Shown: positions 35,749-44,825 of the stretch, piece after piece
Layout of the letters: the number at the start of each line of letters is the position of its first letter
Numbering within the stretch: the first letter of the stretch is position 1
Origin: Stenotrophomonas sp. PS02298
Lineage (GTDB): Bacteria; Pseudomonadota; Gammaproteobacteria; Xanthomonadales; Xanthomonadaceae
Assembly (NCBI RefSeq): GCF_029959445.1
Contig: NZ_JASCOR010000001.1
Location: forward strand, 18,965-82,964
Length of the DNA stretch: 64,000 nucleotides
Reading direction: 5' to 3'
Made by a program: the position numbers and the translations under genes
Notes under the pieces: generated by a model
The model's input: the letters and a program-made list of their open reading frames with translations, nothing else
Database searches by the model: none
Told to the model about the DNA's origin: nothing

Positions 35749-37392
35749 TCAGTTCGGCCAGGGCGGGGCGATCCGGTAACCGTCGCGTCCAGCCTGCTTG
35801 GCCTGGTACAAGGCCGCGTCGGCGGCTTCAAACAGACGTGCAGGGCCATCGTCGGGACCGGGCAGCACGCTGCACACGCCGATGGTGACGGTGGCCCTGG
35901 TCTTGCTGTGTTGGGCCTTGTCGATCGGGATGCTGAGCTGGCGTACACGGTTGATCAAACTCTGCACCAGCTGCTCGGCACCGGCCGGCGGGGTGTCGGG
36001 CAGGATCAGGGCGAACTCGTCACCTCCGAAGCGCGCGGCAAGGTCGCGCGGACGCCGCGCCATGTCCTCGATGGTGCGGCCCAGGTAACGCAGCAGGCGA
36101 TCGCCCACGTAATGCCCGTGGCTGTCGTTGCAGCTCTTGAAGTGATCGACATCGATCAGCAGCAGGGTCAAGGGGCGGCCGCTACGGCGCGCGGCGTCGG
36201 TCTCCCGCCGCAGCGTCTCTTCAAAGCGCATGCGGTTGGCCAGGCCGGTGAGCGGGTCACGGTTGGCTTGGTGGCGCCAGTAACGCATCTGCCATAGCGT
36301 CCAGAACAACAACATGCCGATGAAGCCCGCGGTCGCCGCAACGGGGGCGAACCACAGGTTGGCGCCATGGAGCAGAGCCAGGCTCAGCAGTATCGGAGCG
36401 GGGATGGCCAGTGCGCCCAGCAGCCAGCGTTGGCGGATGGCGGAAGTGATGCCCAGCGCGCCCAGCGCCACCAGTGCCATGGTGATTGCGGTCTGCAGCA
36501 ACGGTGGCAGCGGGCGAATGGCGTTGCCGGCCAACAGCATCGAGGCGACATTGGCTTGATATTCGCTGCCGCTCATCCAATTGTCGCGTGACGTCGGGGT
36601 GAGCAGGCGTGGGGCGATGCCGCTGGCAGTCATGCCGACGATGACCAGCCGGCCCTTCAGCAGGTCGGCGGGTATCCGGCCGTCCAGTACGTCGACATAG
36701 GACATCTGCGGAAAGCTGCCCGGCGGCCCGGCATAGCGCAGACGCACGTAATGGTCGCGATGCCATTGATAGGGGGAAAGTGTCTGCGGCGAAGGATCGG
36801 CCATGCCCGGCAGCGGCTCGTTGATCCCGGCAAGTGCGGCACCCAACGCGGGCCAATGTGGCGAACCGATACCTGCCTTGAGGTAGGCGCCGCGTGCAAC
36901 ACCGTCGCCATCGACTTCGATATCGGTGTGTGCGAGCGTCGCTGCCGCTTTGGCAATGGCGGGTACGGGCAGCAGTTCCTCGGGTACCGCTTCGTCACTG
37001 GCCGGTGCGGCCAGTACCGGCAGCACGACCCGCCCGTTGCGGTGAATCGCGGCGGCCAAGGCCTTGTCCTGGCTGGCATCCTTGCGGTCGGCGTCGGGGA
37101 GCATCAGGTCCAGCGCAACACGTTCCACGCCGGCTTGGTGCAGGCGATCCAACAGCTGCGCATGGGTGCTGCGTGGCCACGGCCATTGCCCAAGCTGCTG
37201 CAGGCTGCGGTCATCGATGGCGATGATCGCCAGGCGGGGGTCGGGCGGGTAGTCCCAGTCGCCCACCAATAGATCGTAGCTGGCGACATCCTGTTGCCAG
37301 AACACCCGCGCATGGCTGAGCCAGCCGACCAGCAGCGCGCAGCCGAGTACAAACAGCAGTCTTGCCTGCCAGCGCGGCCGTAGCGGCCTCAT
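35749..37392 (-). CDS. CHASE2-domain diguanylate cyclase
   Basis: A 547-residue protein from the ATG at 37392. One N-terminal helix, a periplasmic CHASE2 sensor (about 30-300), three C-terminal helices and a GGDEF domain (about 395-547). The active site RFGGDEFALI is intact near residue 457. It should make c-di-GMP. I see no clear RxxD inhibitory site. The start overlaps the upstream LysM-FecR stop (ATGA). The CHASE2 ligand is unknown. Confidence 0.9.
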   Translation of the reverse strand: MRPLRPRWQARLLFVLGCALLVGWLSHARVFWQQDVASYDLLVGDWDYPPDPRLAIIAIDDRSLQQLGQWPWPRSTHAQLLDRLHQAGVERVALDLMLPDADRKDASQDKALAAAIHRNGRVVLPVLAAPASDEAVPEELLPVPAIAKAAATLAHTDIEVDGDGVARGAYLKAGIGSPHWPALGAALAGINEPLPGMADPSPQTLSPYQWHRDHYVRLRYAGPPGSFPQMSYVDVLDGRIPADLLKGRLVIVGMTASGIAPRLLTPTSRDNWMSGSEYQANVASMLLAGNAIRPLPPLLQTAITMALVALGALGITSAIRQRWLLGALAIPAPILLSLALLHGANLWFAPVAATAGFIGMLLFWTLWQMRYWRHQANRDPLTGLANRMRFEETLRRETDAARRSGRPLTLLLIDVDHFKSCNDSHGHYVGDRLLRYLGRTIEDMARRPRDLAARFGGDEFALILPDTPPAGAEQLVQSLINRVRQLSIPIDKAQHSKTRATVTIGVCSVLPGPDDGPARLFEAADAALYQAKQAGRDGYRIAPPWPN

Positions 37393-39041
37393 AAGGCGAG
37401 CAGCAACAAGGCGCCTGCGCCAACGCCGTAGCAGAGACGGCAGGGCAGCTGGATCTGCTGTGGCGTGGAGAAGGTGCTCGCATAGCCATCGTCTTCGATG
37501 CTCTGCACGCGCACATGCAGGGTGCCGCCACGCCAGGGTTGCTTGAATGCGATCTCGGGGGTGTCCACTTGTTCGTCCAGCAGCAGTCGGGAGAAGTCTG
37601 CCTTGCGCGAGATCTGCACGCGATAGTACTGGGCGGCGGTGTCGGCCGGCCAACGCAGGGTCAGCAGGCCCTTGTGGCCCCTGGTCGAGTCCAATGGCGT
37701 CGCAACGGGCACATCACTGAGTTGCAGCGGCAATGCCTGACCGTAGCGGCCGGGAGTGTTGTCAGCATCGATTGAGGCCAGTCGCCAGAAATAGTTCCCC
37801 GCCGGCAGAGGGCTGCGGATGCGCAACTGCTGGTTGCTGGCCTGTTGTTCGACCAAGGGGTGCAGGAAGTCCGGATTGTCGGCGATCTGAAGCACGCTGC
37901 CAGTGGCGCCGGCAACCTTGGCCCATTGGAAGCGTGGCTGCAGCTGATGCACGGTCTGTCCATGCAGTGGCGCGATTGTCAACGGCGCGGGCAGGCCTTC
38001 CGGCACCGAGAAATCATGTTCGGCATCCAGGCCTTCGACGCCGTCGGCGTCGATGGCGCGGACCAGCAGACGCAGCTGGCCTGGCGGCAAACTGTCGATA
38101 CGGATCTGCGGTTCAGCCAGCTCGCGGGCGAACAGAACAACGTCCGGTGTCGCTGCCAGCACTACTTCTACCCGGTAGCCCTTGGCCGCATCCAGTGGTT
38201 GCCAGGCAGCCAGCAACGGCAGTGGCTGCAGCCGCAATTGTGATTCAAGCAGCTGCGGGGCAGGCAGCAACGGCTGTGGCTGTGCCGGCGCGATACCCGC
38301 TGCGCGGATCAGGGTTGCATGGCCACCACCAATCAGTCGCTGGCCGGCGCGATTACCCACCTGCACACGACCCTCGACGACCTCGGTGGCTGCCGGACTG
38401 TCCTCGTCGCCGGCGTTTACCCGGAACAAGGTGCCGCGCACGCTGCTGGTCGCGGTCGGAGCGGTGATGATGTAGCGCGATGCCGGCCCGCGTGCTGGCG
38501 TCACCTGGTTGCTGCTGCGTCCGCGCTGCAGGCGCATGCGGGTATCCACCATGCCGGTGGCGCCATAGCTGCTGAGCTGGTCCAGCTGCAGCAGCGAGTT
38601 CTCGCGAAGTTGCAGGCGTGAATTGTCGGCAAAGCTGAGGGTGACGCTGGCATCGTCACCGGTCTGCAGCTGGCTGCCGATCGGCAGCAGCATGTTGGCC
38701 TGCAAGGCGCGCGTGCCGTTGACCGGATCGCTGACCTGGACCTGTCCGCGCAATGCGACCACCCGGGCCGGTGCCGGCTGTACGCGCAACCATGCGACAG
38801 GGAAGCGCAGGGTCTGGCCGGGTGCCAGCCGGTACGGATCGGCAATCCTGTTATGTGCCTGCAGCTGCTGCCACTGCACATCGGACTTGAGGTAGCGTGC
38901 GCCCAGGTCCCACAGGGTATCGCCGGGGCGTGCGCGGTAGTTCCAGTCCTGGGCGCTGGCCAGTGTTGCCCAACACAGCAGCAATGCAGCGACCAGCAGC
39001 TGCGACAAGGGGGGGCGAACGTCGATGTTACTCACGGCCAC
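37389..39041 (-). CDS. Periplasmic LysM-FecR domain protein
   Basis: A 550-residue protein with a signal peptide (cleavage near LASAQD), a LysM domain (WNYRARPGDTLWDLGARYL), a FecR domain (ADNSRLQLRENSLLQL, TATSSVRGTLFRV) and repeated beta-sandwich regions. A final C-terminal hydrophobic stretch may anchor it. LysM suggests peptidoglycan binding. It overlaps the diguanylate cyclase gene and is probably its sensory partner. Confidence 0.85.
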   Translation of the reverse strand: MAVSNIDVRPPLSQLLVAALLLCWATLASAQDWNYRARPGDTLWDLGARYLKSDVQWQQLQAHNRIADPYRLAPGQTLRFPVAWLRVQPAPARVVALRGQVQVSDPVNGTRALQANMLLPIGSQLQTGDDASVTLSFADNSRLQLRENSLLQLDQLSSYGATGMVDTRMRLQRGRSSNQVTPARGPASRYIITAPTATSSVRGTLFRVNAGDEDSPAATEVVEGRVQVGNRAGQRLIGGGHATLIRAAGIAPAQPQPLLPAPQLLESQLRLQPLPLLAAWQPLDAAKGYRVEVVLAATPDVVLFARELAEPQIRIDSLPPGQLRLLVRAIDADGVEGLDAEHDFSVPEGLPAPLTIAPLHGQTVHQLQPRFQWAKVAGATGSVLQIADNPDFLHPLVEQQASNQQLRIRSPLPAGNYFWRLASIDADNTPGRYGQALPLQLSDVPVATPLDSTRGHKGLLTLRWPADTAAQYYRVQISRKADFSRLLLDEQVDTPEIAFKQPWRGGTLHVRVQSIEDDGYASTFSTPQQIQLPCRLCYGVGAGALLLLAL

Positions 39042-39153
39042 TTCGGCTCCAAAAACGCGTGTCCGTTACGCTGACATCGTGTTGCTTGCAACTTCATCAT
39101 CATGCGATCCAAGGCGCCGTGGTGAGGGCCACGGCCGGATCATCCACGATGGG

Positions 39154-39178
39154 GTGTCAATTTTCGTGCAATTGACAC
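39154..39178. promoter_or_regulatory. Perfect inverted repeat GTGTCAATT-N7-AATTGACAC
   Basis: A 9-bp perfect dyad, 113 bases upstream of the LysM-FecR start and just after the cnoX stop. It has the size and symmetry of a dimeric repressor or activator site. TTGACA also occurs on both strands within it. No regulator can be named. Confidence 0.5.
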
Positions 39179-39203
39179 GCAAATTGAACTGTCTGGCCCC
39201 AAG

Positions 39204-40067
39204 TTAAAACAGTAGCGAAGACATCTTGCGGCGGTAGCGCCCCACCAGGTCTTCGTCTTCGATCACCCGGAAGGCGTCGATCAGTGCTTTCCTTGGCAGG
39301 TTGTCGCGGAAGCTGCGGTCGATGCGCAGCATCTCGATGAACTGCTCCAGCGCAGCTTCATCCTCGCCTGCCAACAGCTGCTGGATGCCCAGCAGGTAGC
39401 GTGCTTCCAGGTCGTTCGCGTCGGCCTGCAGGCGCGTTGCCAGTAGATCGGCGGCGGGTGCGTCCTGCAAGGCGGCGGCAAAGTCCAGGCGCGCCCGCGC
39501 GCGGATGGCACGGTCGTCGGTGGCGAGGTTGGCCGGCAGGCCGTCCAGCAACTGCCCAGCCTCGGCGGTTGCACCGGTCTTGAGCAGTGCCAGGGCCAGA
39601 TCGAGCTTGAGCTCGGCCTTGTCCGGCTCGGCGGCGATGGCCTCGCGCAATGCGGCGACTTCGGCCTGCGGGTCCAGTGGCAAGGCCTGGATCTCAGCGT
39701 CGACGGCCGCAGCCGCTTCAGCGGGCACTACACCGTGCTGGGTCAGGAATTCACGCAGCTGGCCCTCCGGCATCGCGCCGGGGAAACCATCGACAATCTG
39801 CCCATCCTTGATCAGGAAAACGGTGGGCACCGAGCGGATCTGGAAGGCGGCGGCAACCTGTTGCTCCTTGTCGACGTCGACCTTGGCCAGCTCGAACGCA
39901 CCGTTGTACTCGCCGGCGAGCTTCTCCAGGATCGGCCCAAGGCTCTTGCATGGCCCGCACCAGGTGGCCCAGAAATCGACCAGTACCGGGGTCTGCATCG
40001 ATTTCTGCAGGACTTCGGCCTCGAAGGTTTCGGTGGTTGCCTCGAATACGTGGGGAAGATCGCTCAT
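39204..40067 (-). CDS. cnoX: Thioredoxin-TPR chaperedoxin (CnoX/YbbN-like)
   Basis: A 287-residue protein with an N-terminal thioredoxin domain (WATWCGPCKSLG near residue 34-45, FQIRSVPTVFLIKDG) and C-terminal TPR-like repeats ending RKALIDAFRVI. This is the CnoX layout, which holds clients for GroEL during oxidative stress. Unlike E. coli CnoX, the active site is a full CxxC, so it may also be redox active. Confidence 0.88.
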   Translation of the reverse strand: MSDLPHVFEATTETFEAEVLQKSMQTPVLVDFWATWCGPCKSLGPILEKLAGEYNGAFELAKVDVDKEQQVAAAFQIRSVPTVFLIKDGQIVDGFPGAMPEGQLREFLTQHGVVPAEAAAAVDAEIQALPLDPQAEVAALREAIAAEPDKAELKLDLALALLKTGATAEAGQLLDGLPANLATDDRAIRARARLDFAAALQDAPAADLLATRLQADANDLEARYLLGIQQLLAGEDEAALEQFIEMLRIDRSFRDNLPRKALIDAFRVIEDEDLVGRYRRKMSSLLF

Positions 40068-40204
40068 GGCTGGCTACGTTGCTGTCAGGAGCTTCCTTTA
40101 TGGCGACGGCGGGGCGGGATCTCAACCTCTGTGGGGGTTGGTGCGGCAAATACCAGGCGAGGCAGGCTGCAGGGCATAAGCCACCGGGCTTGACCGATAG
40201 TGCC

Positions 40205-40276
40205 GTAGTGCCGAGCCATGCTCGGCAGAGGCTTTACCGACAATGCCAGGTAGTGGCAAGCCATGCTCGGCAGGGG
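40205..40276. repeat. Two SMAG elements in direct orientation
   Basis: GTAGTGCCGAGCCATGCTCG at 40205 and a variant GTAGTGGCAAGCCATGCTCG at 40250, 45 bases apart. Upstream of the cnoX start. Confidence 0.85.
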
Positions 40277-40324
40277 CTTTGCAGGGCAATCGCTTGCCGC
40301 GCACGGGTCGGCACCATGCTCTGC

Positions 40325-40367
40325 CTCCTCCCTTTCGCGCAGCGAAGGGGAGGGTTGGGGAGGGGGA
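40325..40367. repeat. CTCCTCCCTTTCGC palindrome
   Basis: C-rich arm then GCGAAGGGGAGGGTTGGGGA. Same family as the three copies at 12453. Confidence 0.8.
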
Positions 40368-40472
40368 TGTTCTTCGCGGGCTGATGCCGTGGTGGCATCT
40401 TGGCTTAGGGTCGAGGGCAGCGTGCACCGCTCCTGCGGATGGTCCAGGGCTGAAGTGTTGCTGGGCAAGCCC

Positions 40473-40496
40473 TTGCCGAGCATGGCGCGGCACTAC
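40473..40496 (-). repeat. SMAG element, minus strand
   Basis: TTGCCGAGCATGGCGCGGCA then CTAC, one mismatch in the palindrome. Adjacent to the terminator at 40501. Confidence 0.8.
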
Positions 40497-40500
40497 GAAA

Positions 40501-40528
40501 ACGCCGCCTTTCCTGGGGAAGGCGGCGT
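40501..40528. terminator. Bidirectional Rho-independent terminator
   Basis: ACGCCGCCTT pairs perfectly with AAGGCGGCGT across an 8-base loop. Six Ts follow two bases later on the plus strand, and a short T-run follows on the minus strand. It ends the DUF2968 gene (stop at 40555) on the minus strand. Confidence 0.85.
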
Positions 40529-40554
40529 CCTTTTTTCGCGCTGAAGCCTGGGCG

Positions 40555-41274
40555 TCAGGGGTGGCTGGCTGGCTCCTGGGTGGTGGGGATCACCGGCGTG
40601 GCCGCGGTAGCCGGGGCGACGCTGGGAGTGGCGGGCAGGGTCAACTCGGGATTGACCTGCTGCGCCTGCAAGGCCTTGATCTGCTGGTTCAGGGCTTCCA
40701 GCTGGGTGTTGGTGGCGCGCAGGTCCGAGCTCAGCGCCACCGCCTGCTGCTTGCGCTCCTGCAGGGCATTGCTGACCTGCAGCGACTGCTGGCGTTGCTG
40801 TTCCACTTCCTGCTGCAGGCCGCGCAGGCGTCGCTCATTCATGGCGACCAGTTTCTCGCTGTAAGCCTTGCCGGCCTGCAACCGGATCGTGTCCAGATAG
40901 ACCTGGGCCAGCTGCTTGGTCTGGTCGGCGAAGGTGAGATAAAGCGTCTCGGCGTTCTCGACGGAGTCGGTGCGGATAACCCGCCAGAATTCCTTCTCGT
41001 GGAACAGCGCCACGTAGTAGTTCAGCGAATCGGCATGGAACAGCAGGCTGGCACCGTAGTTACCGTTGTAGGTGGTGCGCAGCTCGGTAAGTTCCTGGTT
41101 GCCCATCAAGCGTTTCAGCTCGGCCACGGTATTCCCCACCGCGCTGTCTTCGCTGTTGGCAGGGGCGGCCGGTACCTCGGCTTCACCGCGCTGCCAACGG
41201 CCAGCCATCGCGACCGGTGCCGTGAGCACGCCAATGACCAGGAGTAGTGCACAGCCAAACCGGCTCGGAAGCAT
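40555..41274 (-). CDS. Exported DUF2968 protein
   Basis: A 239-residue protein. The ATG at 41274 has AAGGA at good spacing; an ATG at 41289 is also open. A signal peptide ends near PVAMAG. LKRLMGNQELTELRTTYNGN and GASLLFHADSLNYYVALFHE fit DUF2968. A coiled coil rich in Gln (about residues 125-190) precedes a Pro/Thr tail. Function unknown. Confidence 0.82.
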   Translation of the reverse strand: MLPSRFGCALLLVIGVLTAPVAMAGRWQRGEAEVPAAPANSEDSAVGNTVAELKRLMGNQELTELRTTYNGNYGASLLFHADSLNYYVALFHEKEFWRVIRTDSVENAETLYLTFADQTKQLAQVYLDTIRLQAGKAYSEKLVAMNERRLRGLQQEVEQQRQQSLQVSNALQERKQQAVALSSDLRATNTQLEALNQQIKALQAQQVNPELTLPATPSVAPATAATPVIPTTQEPASHP

Positions 41275-41423
41275 TTCGATCCTTCTCATAAGTCCCCGTA
41301 ATTCCCCCGAATTGCGATGGCCGTCGCATTTCATGAATGCGCCTTGTTCGTGGCCGAGCATAGCACGCGATCTGGCGCTGGAAAGCATTGCGGCGTGGGC
41401 CTCTGCACTGTTCGGGAAGGCGC

Positions 41424-43571
41424 TCATTCGACCAGCTGGCTGCGGCCGCATTGGATCGACTGCATGTGCACGTCGGTACGGCCCAGCTGCAGGCCCAGAA
41501 CGTCCGACAGCAGCGTTGACAGCAGGTTGCCGACGCCATCGAGCAGCGGCCGCAAGGTGTTGTCGATGACGGGTTTGAGCAACAGGCACAGCACGCTGCC
41601 GCAGCTTCCGCTGCCGGTCACCGGGTTGTAACCGCCGCTGCCGCTGAGGCCACCGGGCTTGGTCTGCAGGTACTTGGCCAGCGAATTGCTGACGCAGTCA
41701 TTGAAGGCCAGGCCGGCGATCAGGCCCTGGCAGGATGTCAGCCCGAGTACGTCGAGCAGGCCGCCGAGCACGCTGGGCTTGCTGATCGTGGTCTCGTAGA
41801 GAAAGCCCTGCCAGACGTCGCCCTGCACTTTCTTGGGCGTGCAGCCCAGCAGCCAGCTGTCGCAGGTTGGGATTTCGGTGGTCCAACTGCCAAGTGCCGG
41901 GAGATTGGCATCGCTGTTGCCGTTGGTCAGGGCCTGCACCACGACAGCAGGCTGGTACAGGCCGTTTTTCTTTGTGGCTTCCAGATATTGCACGGCCAGA
42001 TCCTTGGCCGCATCGCTGCTGTTTCCCTGTGGTGCGAACAGTGATTGCACGGTGCCGAGCAAGGCATCGACGAGGTCCGATACCAGCTTGCCCACCTTCA
42101 GGTCATTGGGCTTGACGGTGCCGGTCTGGCCTGCACTCAAGGTCAGTTGATCGCTTTGTGACAGTGCTTCCAGCGAAATTTTCTTGTTGAGTACATCGCG
42201 GCCGAGCAGGCTGACCAGGGTTTCGTTGCCCAGCCCGGTGCGGCACAGCTCACGGGTGGAGTCCCATGGTGTGGTGGCCTTGCCGATGCAGACGTTGGCG
42301 ATGGCGCTGGTGACGTCGACCTTGGCCGTCGCTGGTTGGGTTGAACAATCGATGGCGGTGAGCTGGCCGAAGCCGTCGATCACGTCGATGTAGGTGGGTA
42401 GCTTGATGCGCGTGCCCAACCAGTTCAGTACCGTGCCGAGTGCGGGAATCCGTTGCGAGTCGATATCCAGGAACAGCCGCACCTGGCTGTTGTAGGCGGT
42501 GGTGCCGACCGGGCCGATGCCGATCGAGGCAGGCTCGACAATGCTGGCCTTGGCTTTGAGCAGGCCAAGGACATCCAGCTGCGGAATTTCGACGGCATGT
42601 TTGGAATTGGCGATTGAGATGCTGGTGCCGAGCAGGTCGAGCGCATTGAGGTCCACATCCAGCGCGCCGTTGGCCGCTTCGCTACCGCCGGCGATCTTGG
42701 CGAACAGGCCCGCGCTGCTGGCGGTGGAGCCCAACTGCACCAGCGCATTGCTGATACCGGCGCCAAGCAGTTTCTGCTGCAGCAGGCGCAGGTCGACGCC
42801 GGCCAGTCCCTGCTGGCTGGCCAAGCTGGCCATCACTTCCAGCAGCCTGCCGACGGAGACCTGATTGGCGGCAAGCAGGCTGTTCAATTCACCGACGTTG
42901 ATGTCGGTGGCTACCTGGATGCCCAATGCCTGCAGCAGTCCTCGGGGGGTGATCTTGAGGTTGGCCAGGCCTTGGTAGCTGGCGATCTGGGTCTGGGTCA
43001 GATCGACGCCCACCAATCGCAGCATTCCCTGCAGCGGTGCATTGCTGTTGGTGTTGAGCAGCCGCGAGCCGACGCTGAAAGCCGCCTGCGGGGAGGTGCG
43101 TTTGGCAACGGCGGTGGCGCTGATGCGCGGCAGGGTGGTGAGCTGGCCCAGCAGCGGCACGGCCTGCCGTGAGGCGGTGACCTGTACTGCATTCAACGGA
43201 CGGTTGTTGGCAACGCCGACAAAGCGGGCGCCCGGCGCCAGTTCTGCGCCCCAGTAGCCACAGTTGATGGCCAGTTGACCGGCAAACTGATTGTCGGTCA
43301 GTGCGTTGTTGCGCGCGGCCAGATTGTCCTTGTAGTCGGTAGTGCAAAGCTCGAGGCGTTGCGCGCCCGCCAACGCAGCCAGGTCGGCGGTCTTCTGCAC
43401 ATCACGCTTGCTCCAGTACAGGTAGCCAACCTCGACCAGGCCAAGTATCACCACCAGTCCGAGCAGCAGCAGCAGCATCGGCAGGCCCGCGCCACCGCGT
43501 TGGCGCGCGGTGTTGGGGAGATCGCGTAGCGCGCGTGACGGTGGAAGTGAAGACGGGCGCGGGCTGTCCAT
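41424..43571 (-). CDS. tadG: TadG-like Flp pilus assembly protein
   Basis: A 715-residue protein with one N-terminal helix (GLPMLLLLLGLVVILGLVEV) followed by KRDVQKTADLAALAGAQRL, the TadE/TadG pseudopilin-like start. The long C-terminal part is beta-rich and largely family-specific, with several Cys. This is long for TadG. Expected in the periplasm, anchored in the inner membrane. It is the last gene of the tad operon. Confidence 0.85.
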   Translation of the reverse strand: MDSPRPSSLPPSRALRDLPNTARQRGGAGLPMLLLLLGLVVILGLVEVGYLYWSKRDVQKTADLAALAGAQRLELCTTDYKDNLAARNNALTDNQFAGQLAINCGYWGAELAPGARFVGVANNRPLNAVQVTASRQAVPLLGQLTTLPRISATAVAKRTSPQAAFSVGSRLLNTNSNAPLQGMLRLVGVDLTQTQIASYQGLANLKITPRGLLQALGIQVATDINVGELNSLLAANQVSVGRLLEVMASLASQQGLAGVDLRLLQQKLLGAGISNALVQLGSTASSAGLFAKIAGGSEAANGALDVDLNALDLLGTSISIANSKHAVEIPQLDVLGLLKAKASIVEPASIGIGPVGTTAYNSQVRLFLDIDSQRIPALGTVLNWLGTRIKLPTYIDVIDGFGQLTAIDCSTQPATAKVDVTSAIANVCIGKATTPWDSTRELCRTGLGNETLVSLLGRDVLNKKISLEALSQSDQLTLSAGQTGTVKPNDLKVGKLVSDLVDALLGTVQSLFAPQGNSSDAAKDLAVQYLEATKKNGLYQPAVVVQALTNGNSDANLPALGSWTTEIPTCDSWLLGCTPKKVQGDVWQGFLYETTISKPSVLGGLLDVLGLTSCQGLIAGLAFNDCVSNSLAKYLQTKPGGLSGSGGYNPVTGSGSCGSVLCLLLKPVIDNTLRPLLDGVGNLLSTLLSDVLGLQLGRTDVHMQSIQCGRSQLVE

Positions 43572-43579
43572 GGTGGGCC

Positions 43580-43984
43580 TCAGCGGCTGCCGCCGCCTTG
43601 CTTGGGATTGGGAAGCGCTGCTTCGAAGTACTCGGGGATGGGGTGATCAAAGCTGTTGAGATAGCGCTGGTAGCTGCGGCTTGCTGCTTCGCCGAGCAAC
43701 GGCAGCGCTGTGCCGGGCCGGTTGCTGTCAGCCTGTAGTTGCAGCAGGGCGCGGGTGGTATCGCCGATCTGTGAGCGTGGCAGCTCGGCAAGGGAGGTGG
43801 CCGATACGGTGGTGGCTGCGGTCGAAGCGGCTGCTGCGTCAATCGCGGTAACCGTGTTTGTGTTTGCGGCAGCACTGTTGTCTGCCATGCGTTCGATCAA
43901 CGGCGCGTGCTGGGCCGCGGCCAATGCGCAGCTGCAGAATGTGCCCAGCAACATTGCTGCGGCAATGGACGCTGTTCGGATCAC
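43580..43984 (-). CDS. DUF3613 protein of the tad operon
   Basis: A 134-residue exported protein starting at the GTG at 43984, overlapping the tadD stop (GTGA). Signal peptide ends near ALAAAQ. The C-terminus RSQIGDTTRALLQLQ and ASRSYQRYLNSFDHPIPEY fits DUF3613, a family found in tad loci. Role in pilus assembly not established. Confidence 0.8.
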   Translation of the reverse strand: MIRTASIAAAMLLGTFCSCALAAAQHAPLIERMADNSAAANTNTVTAIDAAAASTAATTVSATSLAELPRSQIGDTTRALLQLQADSNRPGTALPLLGEAASRSYQRYLNSFDHPIPEYFEAALPNPKQGGGSR

Positions 43985-44811
43985 GGCGTTACCTCCTGCG
44001 AAGTGGGCGACGAGGGACTGAAACGATCAAGCATCGAACCGGGTGGGACAGGTGCATGCGTTGCGCTGATTGCTGGCTGCTGCGCGGCCAAGGCAGTCGT
44101 ACTGCTTGTTGCCGCTGCTGCGGGAATGGCCGTTGCTACGGGCTGTCGAAGGGTCCGCGCCAGGCGATAGATTTCGCTCCGGGTTACAGGCGGAAGATTC
44201 GCGCGCTGCATCATGCTTTCCGCGGAAGATGCCTGGCCTGACAGCAATGCCCACAGCGCCAGATTGGAGATGGCGCGGATATTGTCCGGCCCCAGTTCGG
44301 CGGCCTTGGCCAGAGGCGCCCGTGCCGGTTCGACTTGACCGGCCTGCAACAGAGCGAAGCCCAGGTCGCCGAGGTAGGCGATATTCAGTGGGTCGGCACG
44401 CACTGCATTGTCGAGTGCAAGTCGCGCACCGGCATGGTCACGCGCGGCTGCTGCGATAAGCCCAAGCCCGTGCCAGGCCGGCGCGGCTTGTGCGCCTTTG
44501 GTCAAACCACGGTAAATGGCGGTTGCGGTTGCATCATCGCCGGTTTCGCGCAGCGCGTTGGCCTGCAGGATGCGCAGCTCCGGACTGTCGCCGAAGCGCT
44601 GCCGGAAGGCGTCGATATGCGCCAACGAGGCGTAGTAAGCACCTTGCTGCTGCATCTGTTTGAGCAGGCCAAGGTACATGCCGCGATCGTCCTGTGCGGC
44701 TTCCACCAACGCCGGTTCAACCGGTGGTTGCTTGTATGCGCCACGGTTACCGCCGCAGCCTGCGAGCAGGGCAGGTGCCAGTACGATCAGCAGCAGCGCT
44801 TTGGTCTTCAT
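43981..44811 (-). CDS. tadD: TadD-like TPR lipoprotein
   Basis: A 276-residue protein from the ATG at 44811, with GGGAG upstream. Lipoprotein signal LLAGC. Four or more TPR-like repeats follow (GLIAAAARDHAGARLALDNA and others). In other tad systems TadD is needed for secretin function. Starts at 44826 or 44829 are possible but would weaken the signal peptide. Confidence 0.87.
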   Translation of the reverse strand: MKTKALLLIVLAPALLAGCGGNRGAYKQPPVEPALVEAAQDDRGMYLGLLKQMQQQGAYYASLAHIDAFRQRFGDSPELRILQANALRETGDDATATAIYRGLTKGAQAAPAWHGLGLIAAAARDHAGARLALDNAVRADPLNIAYLGDLGFALLQAGQVEPARAPLAKAAELGPDNIRAISNLALWALLSGQASSAESMMQRANLPPVTRSEIYRLARTLRQPVATAIPAAAATSSTTALAAQQPAISATHAPVPPGSMLDRFSPSSPTSQEVTP

Positions 44812-44825
44812 CAGGTTGGCTCCCA

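Noticed and set aside
39154..39178. TTGACA boxes inside the dyad as -35 promoter elements
   Set aside because: No acceptable -10 hexamer lies 16-18 bases away on either strand.
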